A stretch of 64,000 bases of DNA from Nematostella vectensis (taxonomy: Eukaryota; Cnidaria; Anthozoa; Actiniaria; Edwardsiidae), in the NCBI RefSeq assembly GCF_932526225.1, contig NC_064047.1, positions 14,990,121 through 15,054,120 on the forward strand. The letters run 5' to 3'. The stretch's first letter is position 1, and every line of letters begins with the position of its first letter. The notes below the pieces were generated by a model. The model ran no database searches. It worked only from the letters and a program-made list of their open reading frames with translations, and was not told the DNA's origin. Below, piece after piece: positions 9,960 through 24,200 of this stretch. A program made the translations under genes and the position numbers.

Positions 9960-12900
9960 CATAGATTCACGCAAGCCAAGCTGTCATTACGCCAGCCACT
10001 TCTATCACAGATAGTTGTTGATATTTTATAGGTGTAAAGCTAGTGTTAATACACTTTACACCTGTTGACACAGGTTTCAATATAAAATTAAAACAAAAGA
10101 CGCTTTCTCTCTCATGTAAGAGTACATTACTCCATGACACCACATAATGTTATGAGTAGCAGACTTGTGATAAGGAAGAGGGACCATTACAAAAGTGATG
10201 GGGGGTGAGGCCCACACGTGTTAGTGCATGCCCTGGGCGTGACAGGACGGACCAAAAAAATCTAGATAAGGCTTGTTCTCTCGAGAGGCTCTTAGAAGTA
10301 CCATATGCGGTCCAAACCAGAAGTTTTGAGACTTCCCTTCAACAAAGAACACCATGTGGACTATTCAATACACCGAAAAATAAAAAACGAATACGACTTT
10401 GACAAGAGCCCAGAACTCTTCTAATCTGGCCATTGGCACCTGCACCAGGACTCGTCAGTACACCAGAGAATCAAAACCGAATAAGATATTCAATGACTTC
10501 TCACAAACTTCTAAACCCAAAGTAGGTCGTACATGTATAATAAGCCTTCAAAGTCCCTCTGGAGACTCTTATATTATATTAACATATAAAGTATTTCTGT
10601 ATATATTCAAATGTATAAAGTATCTCTTATTATTTATTCTCAAGACCAGACAATGGTATATGTTAAATTAACAGCGGCAAAACTAGCAGTATGCATTTTT
10701 AAATTTCTCGGAGTCCAGTGGACTCCAGTGGTGCACTAGGCTCTAACTTTAGGAAGCAGGGATTGCGATGGACATCAATTATAATTATAAGGTGTATATC
10801 GTGAAAAAAAATAACCTGCATGGGCCCCTTTACCCGTTTGAGATCAAAGAACTAGTTCTAGCCAAATACAAGGCAGAGATTCAAGCAAGCCAAGCTGTCA
10901 TTACGCCAGCCACTTCTATCAAAGATAGTTGCTAATATTTTACAGGTGTAAAGCTAGTGTTAATACACTTTACACCTGTTGACTCAGGTTTCAATATAAA
11001 ATGAAAACAAAAGACGCTTTCTCTCTCATGTTAGAGTACATTACTCCATGACACCACATAATGTTATGAGTAGCAGACTTGTGATAAGGAAGAAGGACCA
11101 TTACAAAATTGATGGGGGTTGGTGCCCACACGTGTTTGTGCATGCCCTGGGCGTGACAGGACGGACCAAAAAAATCTAGATAAGGCTTTTTCTCTCGAGA
11201 GGCTCTTAGAAGTACCATATGCGGTCCAACCCAGAAGTTTTGAGACTTCCCTTCAACAAAGAACACCATGTGGACTATTCAATACACCGAAAAATAAAAA
11301 ACTAATACGACTTTGACAAGAGCCCAGAACTCTTCTAATCTGGCCATTGGCACCTGCACCAGGACTAGTCAGTACACCATAGAATCAAAACCGAGTAAGA
11401 TATTCAATGACTTCTCACAAACTTCTAAACCCAAAGTAGGTCGTACATGTATAATAAGCACATTTTTATAACAGCCTTCAAAGTCCCTCTGGAGACTCTT
11501 ATATTATATTAATATATAAAGTATTTCTGTATATATTGAAATGTATAAAGTATCTCTTATTATTTATTTGCGAGACCAGACAATGGTATATGTTAAATTA
11601 ACAGCGGCAAAACTAGCAGTATGCATTTTTAAATTTCTCGGAGTCCATTGGACTCCAGTGGTGCACTAGGCTCTAACTTTAGGAAGCAGGGATTGCGAAG
11701 GACATCAATTATAATTATAAGGTGTATATCGTGAAAAAAAATAACCTGCATGGGCCCCTTTACCCGTTCGAGATCAAAGAACTAGTTCTAGCCAAATACA
11801 AGGCATAGATTCAAGCAAGCCAAGCTGTCATTACGCCAGCCACTTCTATCACAGATAGTTGTTGATATTTTATAGGTGTAAAGCTAGTGTTAATACACTT
11901 TACACCTGTTGACTCAGGTTTCAATATAAAATGAAAACAAAAGACGCTTTCTCTCTCATGTTAGAGTACATTACTCCATGACACCACATAATGTTATGAG
12001 TAGCAGACTTGTGATAAGGAAGAAGGACCATTACAAAAGTGATGGGGGTTGGTGCCCACACGTGTTTGTGCATGCCCTGGGCGTGACAGGACGGACCAAA
12101 AAAATCTAGATAAGGCTTGTTCTCTCGAGAGGCTCTTAGAAGTACCATATGCGGTCAAACCCAGAAGTTTTGAGACTTCCCTTCAACAAAGAACACCATG
12201 TGGACTATTCAATACACCGAAAAATAAAAAACGAATACGACTTTGACTAGAGCCCAGAACTCTTCTAATCTGGCCATTGGCACCTGCACCAGGACTGGTC
12301 AGTACACCAGGAATCAAAACCGAATAAGATATTCAATGACTTCTCACAAACTTCTAAACCCAAAGTAGGTCGTACATGTATAATAAGCACATTTTTATAA
12401 CAGCCTTCAAAGTCCCTCTGGAGACTCTTATATTATATTAATATATAAAGTATTTCTGTATATATTGAAATGTATAAAGTATCTCTTATTATTTATTCTC
12501 AAGACCAGACAATGGTATATGTTAAATTAACAGCGGCAAAACTAGCAGTATGCATTTTTAAATTTCTCGGAGTCCATTGGACTCCAGTGGTGCACTAGAC
12601 TCTAACTTTAGGAAGCAGGGATTGCGATGGACATCAATTATAATTATAAGGTGTATATCGTGAAAAAAAATAACCTGCATGGGCCCCTTTACCCGTTCGA
12701 GATCAAAGAACTAGTTCTAGCCAAATACAAGGCATAGATTCAAGCAAGCCAAGCTGTCATTACGCCAGCCACTTCTATCACAGATAGTTGTTGATATTTT
12801 ATAGGTGTAAAGCTAGTGTTAATACACTTTACACCTGTTGACACAGGTTTCAATATAAAATTAAAACAAAAGACGCTTTCTCTCTCATGTATGAGTACAT

Positions 12901-15900
12901 TACTCCATGACACCACATAATGTTATGAGTAGCAGACTTGTGATAAGGAAGAGGGACCATTACAAAAGTGATAGGGGGTGAGGCCCACACGTGTTTGTGC
13001 ATGCCCTGGGCGTGACAGGACGGACCAAAAAAATCTAGATAAGGCTTGTTCTCTCGAGAGGCTCTTAGAAGTACCATATGCGGTCCAACCCAGAAGTTTT
13101 GAGACTTCCCTTCAACAAAGAACACCATGTGGACTATTCAATACACCGAAAAATAAAAAACTAATACGACTTTGACAAGAGCCCAGAACTCTTCTAATCT
13201 GGCCATTGGCACCTGCACCAGGACTAGTCAGTACACCATAGAATCAAAACCGAATAAGATATTCAATGACTTCTCACAAACTTCTAAACCCAAAGTAGGT
13301 CGTACATGTATAATAAGCACATTTTTATAACAGCCTTCAAAGTCCCTCTGGAGACTCTTATATTATATTAATATATAAAGTATTTCTGTATATATTGAAA
13401 TGTATAAAGTATCTCTTATTATTTATTCTCAAGACCAGACAATGGTATATGTTAAATTAACAGCGGCAAAACTAGCAGTATGCATTTTTAAATTTCTCGG
13501 AGTCCATTGGACTCCAGTGGTGCACTAGACTCTAACTTTAGGAAGCAGGGATTGCAAAAGGACATCAATTATAATTATAAGGTGTATATCGTGAAAAAAA
13601 ATAACCTGCATGGGCCCCTTTACCCGTTCGAGATCAAAGAACTAGTTCTAGCCAAATACAAGGCATAGATTCAAGCAAGCCAAGCTGTCATTACGCCAGC
13701 CACTTCTATCACAGATAGTTGTTGATATTTTATAGGTGTAAAGCTAGTGTTAATACACTTTACACCTGTTGACACAGGTTTCAATATAAAATTAAAACAA
13801 AAGACGCTTTCTCTCTCATGTATGAGTACATTACTCCATGACACCACATAATGTTATGAGTAGCAGACTTGTGATAAGGAAGAGGGACCATTACAAAAGT
13901 GATAGGGGGTGAGGCCCACACGTGTTTGTGCATGCCCTGGGCGTGACAGGACGGACCAAAAAAATCTAGATAAGGCTTGTTCTCTCGAGAGGCTCTTAGA
14001 AGTACCATATGCGGTCCAACCCAGAAGTTTTGAGACTTCCCTTCAACAAAGAACACCATGTGGACTATTCAATACACCGAAAAATAAAAAACTAATACGA
14101 CTTTGACAAGAGCCCAGAACTCTTCTAATCTGGCCATTGGCACCTGCACCAGGACTAGTCGTACATGTCGTACATGTATAATAAGCACATTTTTGGAACA
14201 GCCTTCAAAGTCCCTCTGGAGACTCATATTATATTAATATATAAAGTATTTCTGTATATATTGAAATGTATAAAGTATCTCTTATTATTTATTTGCAAGA
14301 CCAGGCAATGGTATATGTTAAATTAACAGCTGCAAAACTAGCAGTATGCATTTTTAAATTTCTCGGAGTCCAGTGGACTCCAGTGGTGCACTATGCTCTA
14401 ACTTTAGGAAGCAGGGATTGCGATGGACATCAATTATAATTATAAGGTGTATATCGTGAAAAAAAATAACCTGCATGGGCCCCTTTACCCGTTCGAGATC
14501 AAAGAACTAGTTCTAGCCAAATACAAGGCAGAGATTCAAGCAAGCCAAGCTGTCATTACGCCAGCCACTTCTATCACAGATAGTTGCTGATATTTTATAG
14601 GTGTAAAGCTAGTGTTAATACACTTTACACCTGTTGACACAGGTTTCAATATAAAATGAAAACAAAAGACGCTTTCTCTCTCATGTTAGAGTACATTACT
14701 CCATGACACCACATAATGTTATGAGTAGCAGACTTGTGATAAGGAAGAAGGACCATTACAAAAGTGATGGGGGTTGGTGCCCACACGTGTTTGTGCATGC
14801 CCTGGGCGTGACAGGACGGACCAAAAAAATCTAGATAAGGCTTGTTCTCTCGAGAGGCTCTTAGAAGTGCCATATGCGGTCAAACCCAGAAGTTTTGAGA
14901 CTTCCCTTCAACAAAGAACACCATGTGGACTATTCAATACACCGAAAAATAAAAAAACGAATACGACTTTGACAAGAGCCCAGAACTCTTCTAATCTGGC
15001 CATTGGCACCTGCACCAGGACTGGTCAGTACACCAGGAATCAAAACCGAATAAGATATTCAATGACTTCTCACAAACTTCTAAACCCAAAGTAGGTCGTA
15101 CATGTATAATAAGCACATTTCTATAACAGCCTTCAAAGTCCCTCTGGAGACTCTTATATTATATTAATATATAAAGTATTTCTGTATATATTGAAATGTA
15201 TAAAGTATCTCTTATTATTTATTTGCGAGACCAGACAATGGTATATGTTAAATTAACAGCGGCAAAACTAGCAGTATGCATTTTTAAATTTCTCGGAGTC
15301 CATTGGACTCCAGTGATGCACTAGGCTCTAACTTTAGGAAGCAGGGATTGCGATGGACATCAATTATAATTATAAGGTGTATATCGTGAAAAAAAATAAC
15401 CTGCATGGGCCCCTTTACCCGTTCGAGATTAAAGAACTAGTTCTAGCCAAATACAAGGCAGAGATTCAAGCAAGCCAAGCTGTCATTACGCCAGCCACTT
15501 CTATCAACGATAGTTGCTGATATTTTACAGGTGTAAAGCTAGTGTTAATACACTTTACACCTGTTGACACAGGTTTCAATATAAAATGAAAACAAAAGAC
15601 GCTTTCTCTCTCATGTTAGAGTACATTACTCCATGACACCACATAATGTTATGAGTAGCAGACTTGTGATAAGGAAGAAGGACCATTACAAAAGTGATGG
15701 GGGTTGGTGCCCACACGTGTTTGTGCATGCCCTGGGCGTGACAGGACGGACCAAAAAAATCTAGATAAGGCTTGTTCTCTCGAGAGGCTCTTAGAAGTAC
15801 CATATGCGGTCAAACCCAGAAGTTTTGAGACTTCCCTTCAACAAAGAACACCATGTGGACTATTCAATACACCGAAAAAGAAAAAACGAATACGACTTTG

Positions 15901-16387
15901 ACAAGAGCCCAGAACTCTTCTAATCTGGCCATTGGCACCTGCACCAGGACTGGTCAGTAAACCAGGAATCAAAACCGAATAAGATATTCAATGACTTCTC
16001 ACAAACTTCTAAACCCAAAGTAGGTCGTACATGTATAATAAGCACACTTTTATAACAGCCTTCAAAGTCCCTCTGGAGACTCTTATATTATATTAATATA
16101 TAAAGTATTTCTGTATATATTGAAATGTATAAAGTATCTCTTATTATTTATTTGCGAGACCAGACAATGGTATATTTTAAATTAACAGCGGTAAAACTAG
16201 CAGTATGCATTTTTAAATTTCTCGGAGTCCATTGGACTCCAGTGGTGCACTAGGCTCTAACTCTAGGAAGCAGGGATTGCGATGGACATCAATTATAATT
16301 ATAAGGTGTATATCGTGAAAAAAAATAACCTGCATGGGCCCCTTTACCCGTTCGAGATCAAAGAACTAGTTCTAGCCAAATACAAGG
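9960..16387. repeat. First copy of a 6.43-kb tandem duplication
   Basis: Unit starts 10205, 11119, 12049, 12978 and 13909 line up with 16633, 17547, 18478, 19407 and 20337, a constant offset of about 6,428 bp (seven units). Shared rare markers are GATTCACGCAAG (9964, 16393), CCAAACCAG (10312, 16740), CCGAGTAAGAT (11391, 17820) and GCGAAGGACATC (11696, 18123). The last units of this copy (14774, 15704) do not match the corresponding units of the second copy, so exchange continued after the duplication. Confidence 0.82.
10205..11118 (+). repeat. Representative medium unit (about 914-bp class, 16-bp deletion)
   Basis: ATAATAAG is joined directly to CCTTCAAAG, removing the 16 bases that include CACATTTTTATAACAG in full units. 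AG at both edges gives 2 bp of microhomology. Units of this class start at 10205, 16633, 29374, 31217, 35723, 37500, 46644, 48421, 54843 and 56620. They also share ATTAACATATAAAG (breaking a 12-bp AT palindrome) and TTCTCAAGACC. Those at 10205, 16633, 29374, 31217, 35723, 46644 and 54843 carry GGACTCGTC; those at 37500, 48421 and 56620 carry GGACTTGTC and are one base shorter. Units at 35723, 46644 and 54843 have two extra A bases in the A-run. Confidence 0.93.
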
Positions 16388-19300
16388 CATAGATTCACGC
16401 AAGCCAAGCTGTCATTACGCCAGCCACTTCTATCACAGATAGTTGTTGATATTTTATAGGTGTAAAGCTAGTGTTAATACACTTTACACCTGTTGACACA
16501 GGTTTCAATATAAAATTAAAACAAAAGACGCTTTCTCTCTCATGTTAGAGTACATTACTCCATGACACCACATAATGTTATGAGTAGCAGACTTGTGATA
16601 AGGAAGAGGGACCATTACAAAAGTGATGGGGGGTGAGGCCCACACGTGTTTGTGCATGCCCTGGGCGTGACAGGACGGACCAAAAAAATCTAGATAAGGC
16701 TTGTTCTCTCGAGAGGCTCTTAGAAGTACCATATGCGGTCCAAACCAGAAGTTTTGAGACTTCCCTTCAACAAAGAACACCATGTGGACTATTCAATACA
16801 CCGAAAAATAAAAAACGAATACGACTTTGACAAGAGCCCAGAACTCTTCTAATCTGGCCATTGGCACCTGCACCAGGACTCGTCAGTACACCAGAGAATC
16901 AAAACCGAATAAGATATTCAATGACTTCTCACAAACTTCTAAACCCAAAGTAGGTCGTACATGTATAATAAGCCTTCAAAGTCCCTCTGGAGACTCTTAT
17001 ATTATATTAACATATAAAGTATTTCTGTATATATTCAAATGTATAAAGTATCTCTTATTATTTATTCTCAAGACCAGACAATGGTATATGTTAAATTAAC
17101 AGCGGCAAAACTAGCAGTATGCATTTTTAAATTTCTCGGAGTCCAGTGGACTCCAGTGGTGCACTAGGCTCTAACTTTAGGAAGCAGGGATTGCGATGGA
17201 CATCAATTATAATTATAAGGTGTATATCGTGAAAAAAAATAACCTGCATGGGCCCCTTTACCCGTTCGAGATCAAAGAACTAGTTCTAGCCAAATACAAG
17301 GCATAGATTCAAGCAAGCCAAGCTGTCATTACGCCAGCCACTTCTATCAACGATAGTTGCTAATATTTTACAGGTGTAAAGCTAGTGTTAATACACTTTA
17401 CACCTGTTGACTCAGGTTTCAATATAAAATGAAAACAAAAGACGCTTTCTCTCTCATGTTAGAGTACATTACTCCATGACACCACATAATGTTATGAGTA
17501 GCAGACTTGTGATAAGGAAGAAGGACCATTACAAAATTGATGGGGGTTGGTGCCCACACGTGTTTGTGCATGCCCTGGGCGTGACAGGACGGACCAAAAA
17601 AATCTAGATAAGGCTTGTTCTCTCGAGAGGCTCTTAGAAGTACCATATGCGGTCCAACCCAGAAGTTTTGAGACTTCCCTTCAACAAAGAACACCATGTG
17701 GACTATTCAATACACCGAAAAATAAAAAACTAATACGACTTTGACAAGAGCCCAGAACTCTTCTAATCTGGCCATTGGCACCTGCACCAGGACTAGTCAG
17801 TACACCATAGAATCAAAACCGAGTAAGATATTCAATGACTTCTCACAAACTTCTAAACCCAAAGTAGGTCGTACATGTATAATAAGCACATTTTTATAAC
17901 AGCCTTCAAAGTCCCTCTGGAGACTCTTATATTATATTAATATATAAAGTATTTCTGTATATATTGAAATGTATAAAGTATCTCTTATTATTTATTTGCG
18001 AGACCAGACAATGGTATATGTTAAATTAACAGCGGCAAAACTAGCAGTATGCATTTTTAAATTTCTCGGAGTCCATTGGACTCCAGTGGTGCACTAGGCT
18101 CTAACTTTAGGAAGCAGGGATTGCGAAGGACATCAATTATAATTATAAGGTGTATATCGTGAAAAAAAAATAACCTGCATGGGCCCCTTTACCCGTTCGA
18201 GATCAAAGAACTAGTTCTAGCCAAATACAAGGCATAGATTCAAGCAAGCCAAGCTGTCATTACGCCAGCCACTTCTATCACAGATAGTTGTTGATATTTT
18301 ATAGGTGTAAAGCTAGTGTTAATACACTTTACACCTGTTGACTCAGGTTTCAATATAAAATGAAAACAAAAGACGCTTTCTCTCTCATGTTAGAGTACAT
18401 TACTCCATGACACCACATAATGTTATGAGTAGCAGACTTGTGATAAGGAAGAAGGACCATTACAAAAGTGATGGGGGTTGGTGCCCACACGTGTTTGTGC
18501 ATGCCCTGGGCGTGACAGGACGGACCAAAAAAATCTAGATAAGGCTTGTTCTCTCGAGAGGCTCTTAGAAGTACCATATGCGGTCAAACCCAGAAGTTTT
18601 GAGACTTCCCTTCAACAAAGAACACCATGTGGACTATTCAATACACCGAAAAATAAAAAACGAATACGACTTTGACAAGAGCCCAGAACTCTTCTAATCT
18701 GGCCATTGGCACCTGCACCAGGACTGGTCAGTACACCAGGAATCAAAACCGAATAAGATATTCAATGACTTCTCACAAACTTCTAAACCCAAAGTAGGTC
18801 GTACATGTATAATAAGCACATTTTTATAACAGCCTTCAAAGTCCCTCTGGAGACTCTTATATTATATTAATATATAAAGTATTTCTGTATATATTGAAAT
18901 GTATAAAGTATCTCTTATTATTTATTCTCAAGACCAGACAATGGTATATGTTAAATTAACAGCGGCAAAACTAGCAGTATGCATTTTTAAATTTCTCGGA
19001 GTCCATTGGACTCCAGTGGTGCACTAGACTCTACCTTTAGGAAGCAGGGATTGCGATGGACATCAATTATAATTATAAGGTGTATATCGTGAAAAAAAAT
19101 AACCTGCATGGGCCCCTTTACCCGTTCGAGATCAAAGAACTAGTTCTAGCCAAATACAAGGCATAGATTCAAGCAAGCCAAGCTGTCATTACGCCAGCCA
19201 CTTCTATCACAGATAGTTGTTGATATTTTATAGGTGTAAAGCTAGTGTTAATACACTTTACACCTGTTGACACAGGTTTCAATATAAAATTAAAACAAAA

Positions 19301-21201
19301 GACGCTTTCTCTCTCATGTATGAGTACATTACTCCATGACACCACATAATGTTATGAGTAGCAGACTTGTGATAAGGAAGAGGGACCATTACAAAAGTGA
19401 TAGGGGGTGAGGCCCACACGTGTTTGTGCATGCCCTGGGCGTGACAGGACGGACCAAAAAAATCTAGATAAGGCTTGTTCTCTCGAGAGGCTCTTAGAAG
19501 TACCATATGCGGTCCAACCCAGAAGTTTTGAGACTTCCCTTCAACAAAGAACACCATGTGGACTATTCAATACACCGAAAAATAAAAAACTAATACGACT
19601 TTGACAAGAGCCCAGAACTCTTCTAATCTGGCCATTGGCACCTGCACCAGGACTAGTCAGTACACCATAGAATCAAAACCGAATAAGATATTCAATGACT
19701 TCTCACAAACTTCTAAACCCAAAGTAGGTCGTACATGTATAATAAGCACATTTTTATAACAGCCTTCAAAGTCCCTCTGGAGACTCTTATATTATATTAA
19801 TATATAAAGTATTTCTGTATATATTGAAATGTATAAAGTATCTCTTATTATTTATTCTCAAGACCAGACAATGGTATATGTTAAATTAACAGCGGCAAAA
19901 CTAGCAGTATGCATTTTTAAATTTCTCGGAGTCCATTGGACTCCAGTGGTGCACTAGACTCTAACTTTAGGAAGCAGGGATTGCGATGGACATCAATTAT
20001 AATTATAAGGTGTATATCGTGAAAAAAAATAACCTGCATGGGCCCCTTTACCCGTTCGAGATCAAAGAACTAGTTCTAGCCAAATACAAGGCATAGATTC
20101 AAGCAAGCCAAGCTGTCATTACGCCAGCCACTTCTATCACAGATAGTTGTTGATATTTTATAGGTGTAAAGCTAGTGTTAATACACTTTACACCTGTTGA
20201 CACAGGTTTCAATATAAAATTAAAACAAAAGACGCTTTCTCTCTCATGTATGAGTACATTACTCCATGACACCACATAATGTTATGAGTAGCAGACTTGT
20301 GATAAGGAAGAGGGACCATTACAAAAGTGATAGGGGGTGAGGCCCACACGTGTTTGTGCATGCCCTGGGCGTGACAGGACGGACCAAAAAAATCTAGATA
20401 AGGCTTGTTCTCTCGAGAGGCTCTTAGAAGTACCATATGCGGTCCAACCCAGAAGTTTTGAGAGTTCCCTTCAACAAAGAACACCATGTGGACTATTCAA
20501 TACACCGAAAAATAAAAAACTAATACGACTTGACAAGAGCCCAGAACTCTTCTAATCTGGCCATTGGCACCTGCACCAGGACTAGTCGTACATGTCGTAC
20601 ATGTATAATAAGCACATTTTTGGAACAGCCTTCAAAGTCCCTCTGGAGACTCATATTATATTAATATATAAAGTATTTCTGTATATATTGAAATGTATAA
20701 AGTATCTCTTATTATTTATTTGCAAGACCAGGCAATGGTATATGTTAAATTAACAGCGGTAAAACTAGCAGTATGCATTTTTAAATTTCTCGGAGTCCAT
20801 TGGACTCCAGTGGTGCACTAGGCTCTAACTCTAGGAAGCAGGGATTGCGATGGACATCAATTATAATTATAAGGTGTATATCGTGAAAAAAAAATAACCT
20901 GCATGGGCCCCTTTACCCGTTCGAGATCAAAGAACTAGTTCTAGCCAAATACAAGGCAGAGATTCAAGCAAGCCAAGCTGTCATTACGCCAGCCACTTCT
21001 ATCACAGATAGTTGTTGATATTTTATAGGTGTAAAGCTAGTGTTAATACACTTTACACCTGTTGACACAGGTTTCAATATAAAATGAAAACAAAAGACGC
21101 TTTCTCTCTCATGTATGAGTACATTACTCCATGACACCACATAATGTTATGAGTAGCAGACTTGTGATAAGGAAGAGGGACCATTAGAAAAGTGATAGGG
21201 G
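16388..21201. repeat. Second copy of the 6.43-kb duplication (matching part)
   Basis: Matches 9960-14773 unit by unit with the markers listed there. The match fades at about 21202, where a dimer expansion begins. Confidence 0.8.
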
Positions 21202-24200
21202 GTGAGGCCCACACGTGTTTGTGCATGCCCTGGGCGTGACAGGACGGACCAAAAAAATCTAGATAAGGCTTGTTCTCTCGAGAGGCTCTTAGAAGTACCA
21301 TATGCGGTCCAACCCAGAAGTTTTGAGACTTCCCTTCAACAAAGAACACCATGTGGACTATTCAATACACCGAAAAATAAAAAACTAATACGACTTTCAC
21401 AAGAGCCCAGAACTCTTCTAATCTGGCCATTGGCACCTGCACCAGGACTAGTCAGTACACCATAGAATCAAAACCGAATAAGATATTCAATGACTTCTCA
21501 CAAACTTCTAAACCCAAAGTAGGTCGTACATGTATAATAAGCACATTTTTATAACAGCCTTCAAAGTCCCTCTGGAGACTCTTATATTATATTAATATAT
21601 AAAGTATTTCTGTATATATTGAAATGTATAAAGTATCTCTTATTATTTATTCTCAAGACCAGACAATGGTATATGTTAAATTAACAGCGGCAAAACTAGC
21701 AGTATGCATTTTTAAATTTCTCGGAGTCCATTGGACTCCAGTGGTGCACTAGACTCTAACTTTAGGAAGCAGGGATTGCGATGGACATCAATTATAATTA
21801 TAAGGTGTATATCGTGAAAAAAAATAACCTGCATGGGCCCCTTTACCCGTTCGAGATCAAAGAACTAGTTCTAGCCAAATACAAGGCATAGATTCAAGCA
21901 AGCCAAGCTGTCATTACGCCAGCCACTTCTATCACAGATAGTTGTTGATATTTTATAGGTGTAAAGCTAGTGTTAATACACTTTACACCTGTTGACACAG
22001 GTTTCAATATAAAATTAAAACAAAAGACGCTTTCTCTCTCATGTATGAGTACATTACTCCATGACACCACATAATGTTATGAGTAGCAGACTTGTGATAA
22101 GGAAGAGGGACCATTACAAAAGTGATAGGGGGTGAGGCCCACACGTGTTTGTGCATGCCCTGGGCGTGACAGGACGGACCAAAAAAATCTAGATAAGGCT
22201 TGTTCTCTCGAGAGGCTCTTAGAAGTACCATATGCGGTCCAACCCAGAAGTTTTGAGAGTTCCCTTCAACAAAGAACACCATGTGGACTATTCAATACAC
22301 CGAAAAATAAAAAACTAATACGACTTGACAAGAGCCCAGAACTCTTCTAATCTGGCCATTGGCACCTGCACCAGGACTAGTCGTACATGTCGTACATGTA
22401 TAATAAGCACATTTTTGGAACAGCCTTCAAAGTCCCTCTGGAGACTCATATTATATTAATATATAAAGTATATCTGTATATATTGAAATGTATAAAGTAT
22501 CTCTTATTATTTATTTGCAAGACCAGGCAATGGTATATGTTAAATTAACAGCGGTAAAACTAGCAGTATGCATTTTTAAATTTCTCGGAGTCCATTGGAC
22601 TCCAGTGGTGCACTAGGCTCTAACTCTAGGAAGCAGGGATTGCGATGGACATCAATTATAATTATAAGGTGTATATCGTGAAAAAAAAATAACCTGCATG
22701 GGCCCCTTTACCCGTTCGAGATCAAAGAACTAGTTCTAGCCAAATACAAGGCAAAGATTCAAGCAAGCCAAGCTGTCATTACGCCAGCCACTTCTATCAA
22801 CGATAGTTGCTGATATTTTACAGGTGTAAAGCTAGTGTTAATACACTTTACACCTGTTGACTCAGGTTTCAATATAAAATGAAAACAAAAGACGCTTTCT
22901 CTCTCATGTTAGAGTACATTACTCCATGACACCACATAATGTTATGAGTAGCAGACTTGTGATAAGGAAGAAGGACCATTACAAAAGTGATGGGGGTTGG
23001 TGCCCACACGTGTTTGTGCATGCCCTGGGCGTGACAGGACGGACCAAAAAAATCTAGATAAGGCTTGTTCTCTCGAGAGGCTCTTAGAAGTACCATATGC
23101 GGTCAAACCCAGAAGTTTTGAGACTTCCCTTCAACAAAGAACACCATGTGGACTATTCAATACACCGAAAAATAAAAAACGAATACGACTTTGACAAGAG
23201 CCCAGAACTCTTCTAATCTGGCCATTGGCACCTGCACCAGGACTGGTCAGTACACCAGGAATCAAAACCGAATAAGATATTCAATGACTTCTCACAAACT
23301 TCTAAACCCAAAGTAGGTCGTACATGTATAATAAGCACATTTTTATAACAGCCTTCAAAGTCCCTCTGGAGACTCTTATATTATATTAATATATAAAGTA
23401 TTTCTGTATATATTGAAATGTATAAAGTATCTCTTATTATTTATTCTCAAGACCAGACAATGGTATATGTTAAATTAACAGCGGCAAAACTAGCAGTATG
23501 CATTTTTAAATTTCTCGGAGTCCATTGGACTCCAGTGGTGCACTAGACTCTAACTTTAGGAAGCAGGGATTGCGATGGACATCAATTATAATTATAAGGT
23601 GTATATCGTGAAAAAAAATAACCTGCATGGGCCCCTTTACCCGTTCGAGATCAAAGAACTAGTTCTAGCCAAATACAAGGCATAGATTCAAGCAAGCCAA
23701 GCTGTCATTACGCCAGCCACTTCTATCACAGATAGTTGTTGATATTTTATAGGTGTAAAGCTAGTGTTAATACACTTTACACCTGTTGACACAGGTTTCA
23801 ATATAAAATTAAAACAAAAGACGCTTTCTCTCTCATGTATGAGTACATTACTCCATGACACCACATAATGTTATGAGTAGCAGACTTGTGATAAGGAAGA
23901 GGGACCATTACAAAAGTGATAGGGGGTGAGGCCCACACGTGTTTGTGCATGCCCTGGGCGTGACAGGACGGACCAAAAAAATCTAGATAAGGCTTGTTCT
24001 CTCGAGAGGCTCTTAGAAGTACCATATGCGGTCCAACCCAGAAGTTTTGAGAGTTCCCTTCAACAAAGAACACCATGTGGACTATTCAATACACCGAAAA
24101 ATAAAAAACTAATACGACTTGACAAGAGCCCAGAACTCTTCTAATCTGGCCATTGGCACCTGCACCAGGACTAGTCGTACATGTCGTACATGTATAATAA

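Larger units (their letters stand above)
7481..11118. repeat. Four-unit block duplicated at 26649-30287
   Basis: Units 7481, 8410, 9276 and 10205 correspond in order to 26649, 27578, 28444 and 29374, an offset of about 19,168 bp. Shared markers include GCAAATTTTTGGAAC (7819 and 26988), ATTAAAAGGTG (8942 and 28110), GATGGTCATC (9853 and 29023) and GATTCACGCAAG (9964 and 29133). Single-base differences between the copies show later divergence. Confidence 0.85.

Noticed and set aside
10448-10458. Hammerhead-like core on the minus strand (CTGACGAGTCC)
   Set aside because: The sequence after the possible helix II reads GTGCCAAT, not the required GAAA, and the core is altered in units with A, G or T at the variable site.
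10399-10671. Plus-strand open frame of 90 codons in 914-class units
   Set aside because: It exists only where the 16-bp deletion happens to join frames, runs through the AT-rich tract and has low-complexity composition.
18161-18171. A-run length differences after TATCGTG
   Set aside because: These are homopolymer length changes that could be biological slippage or sequencing error; not informative alone.
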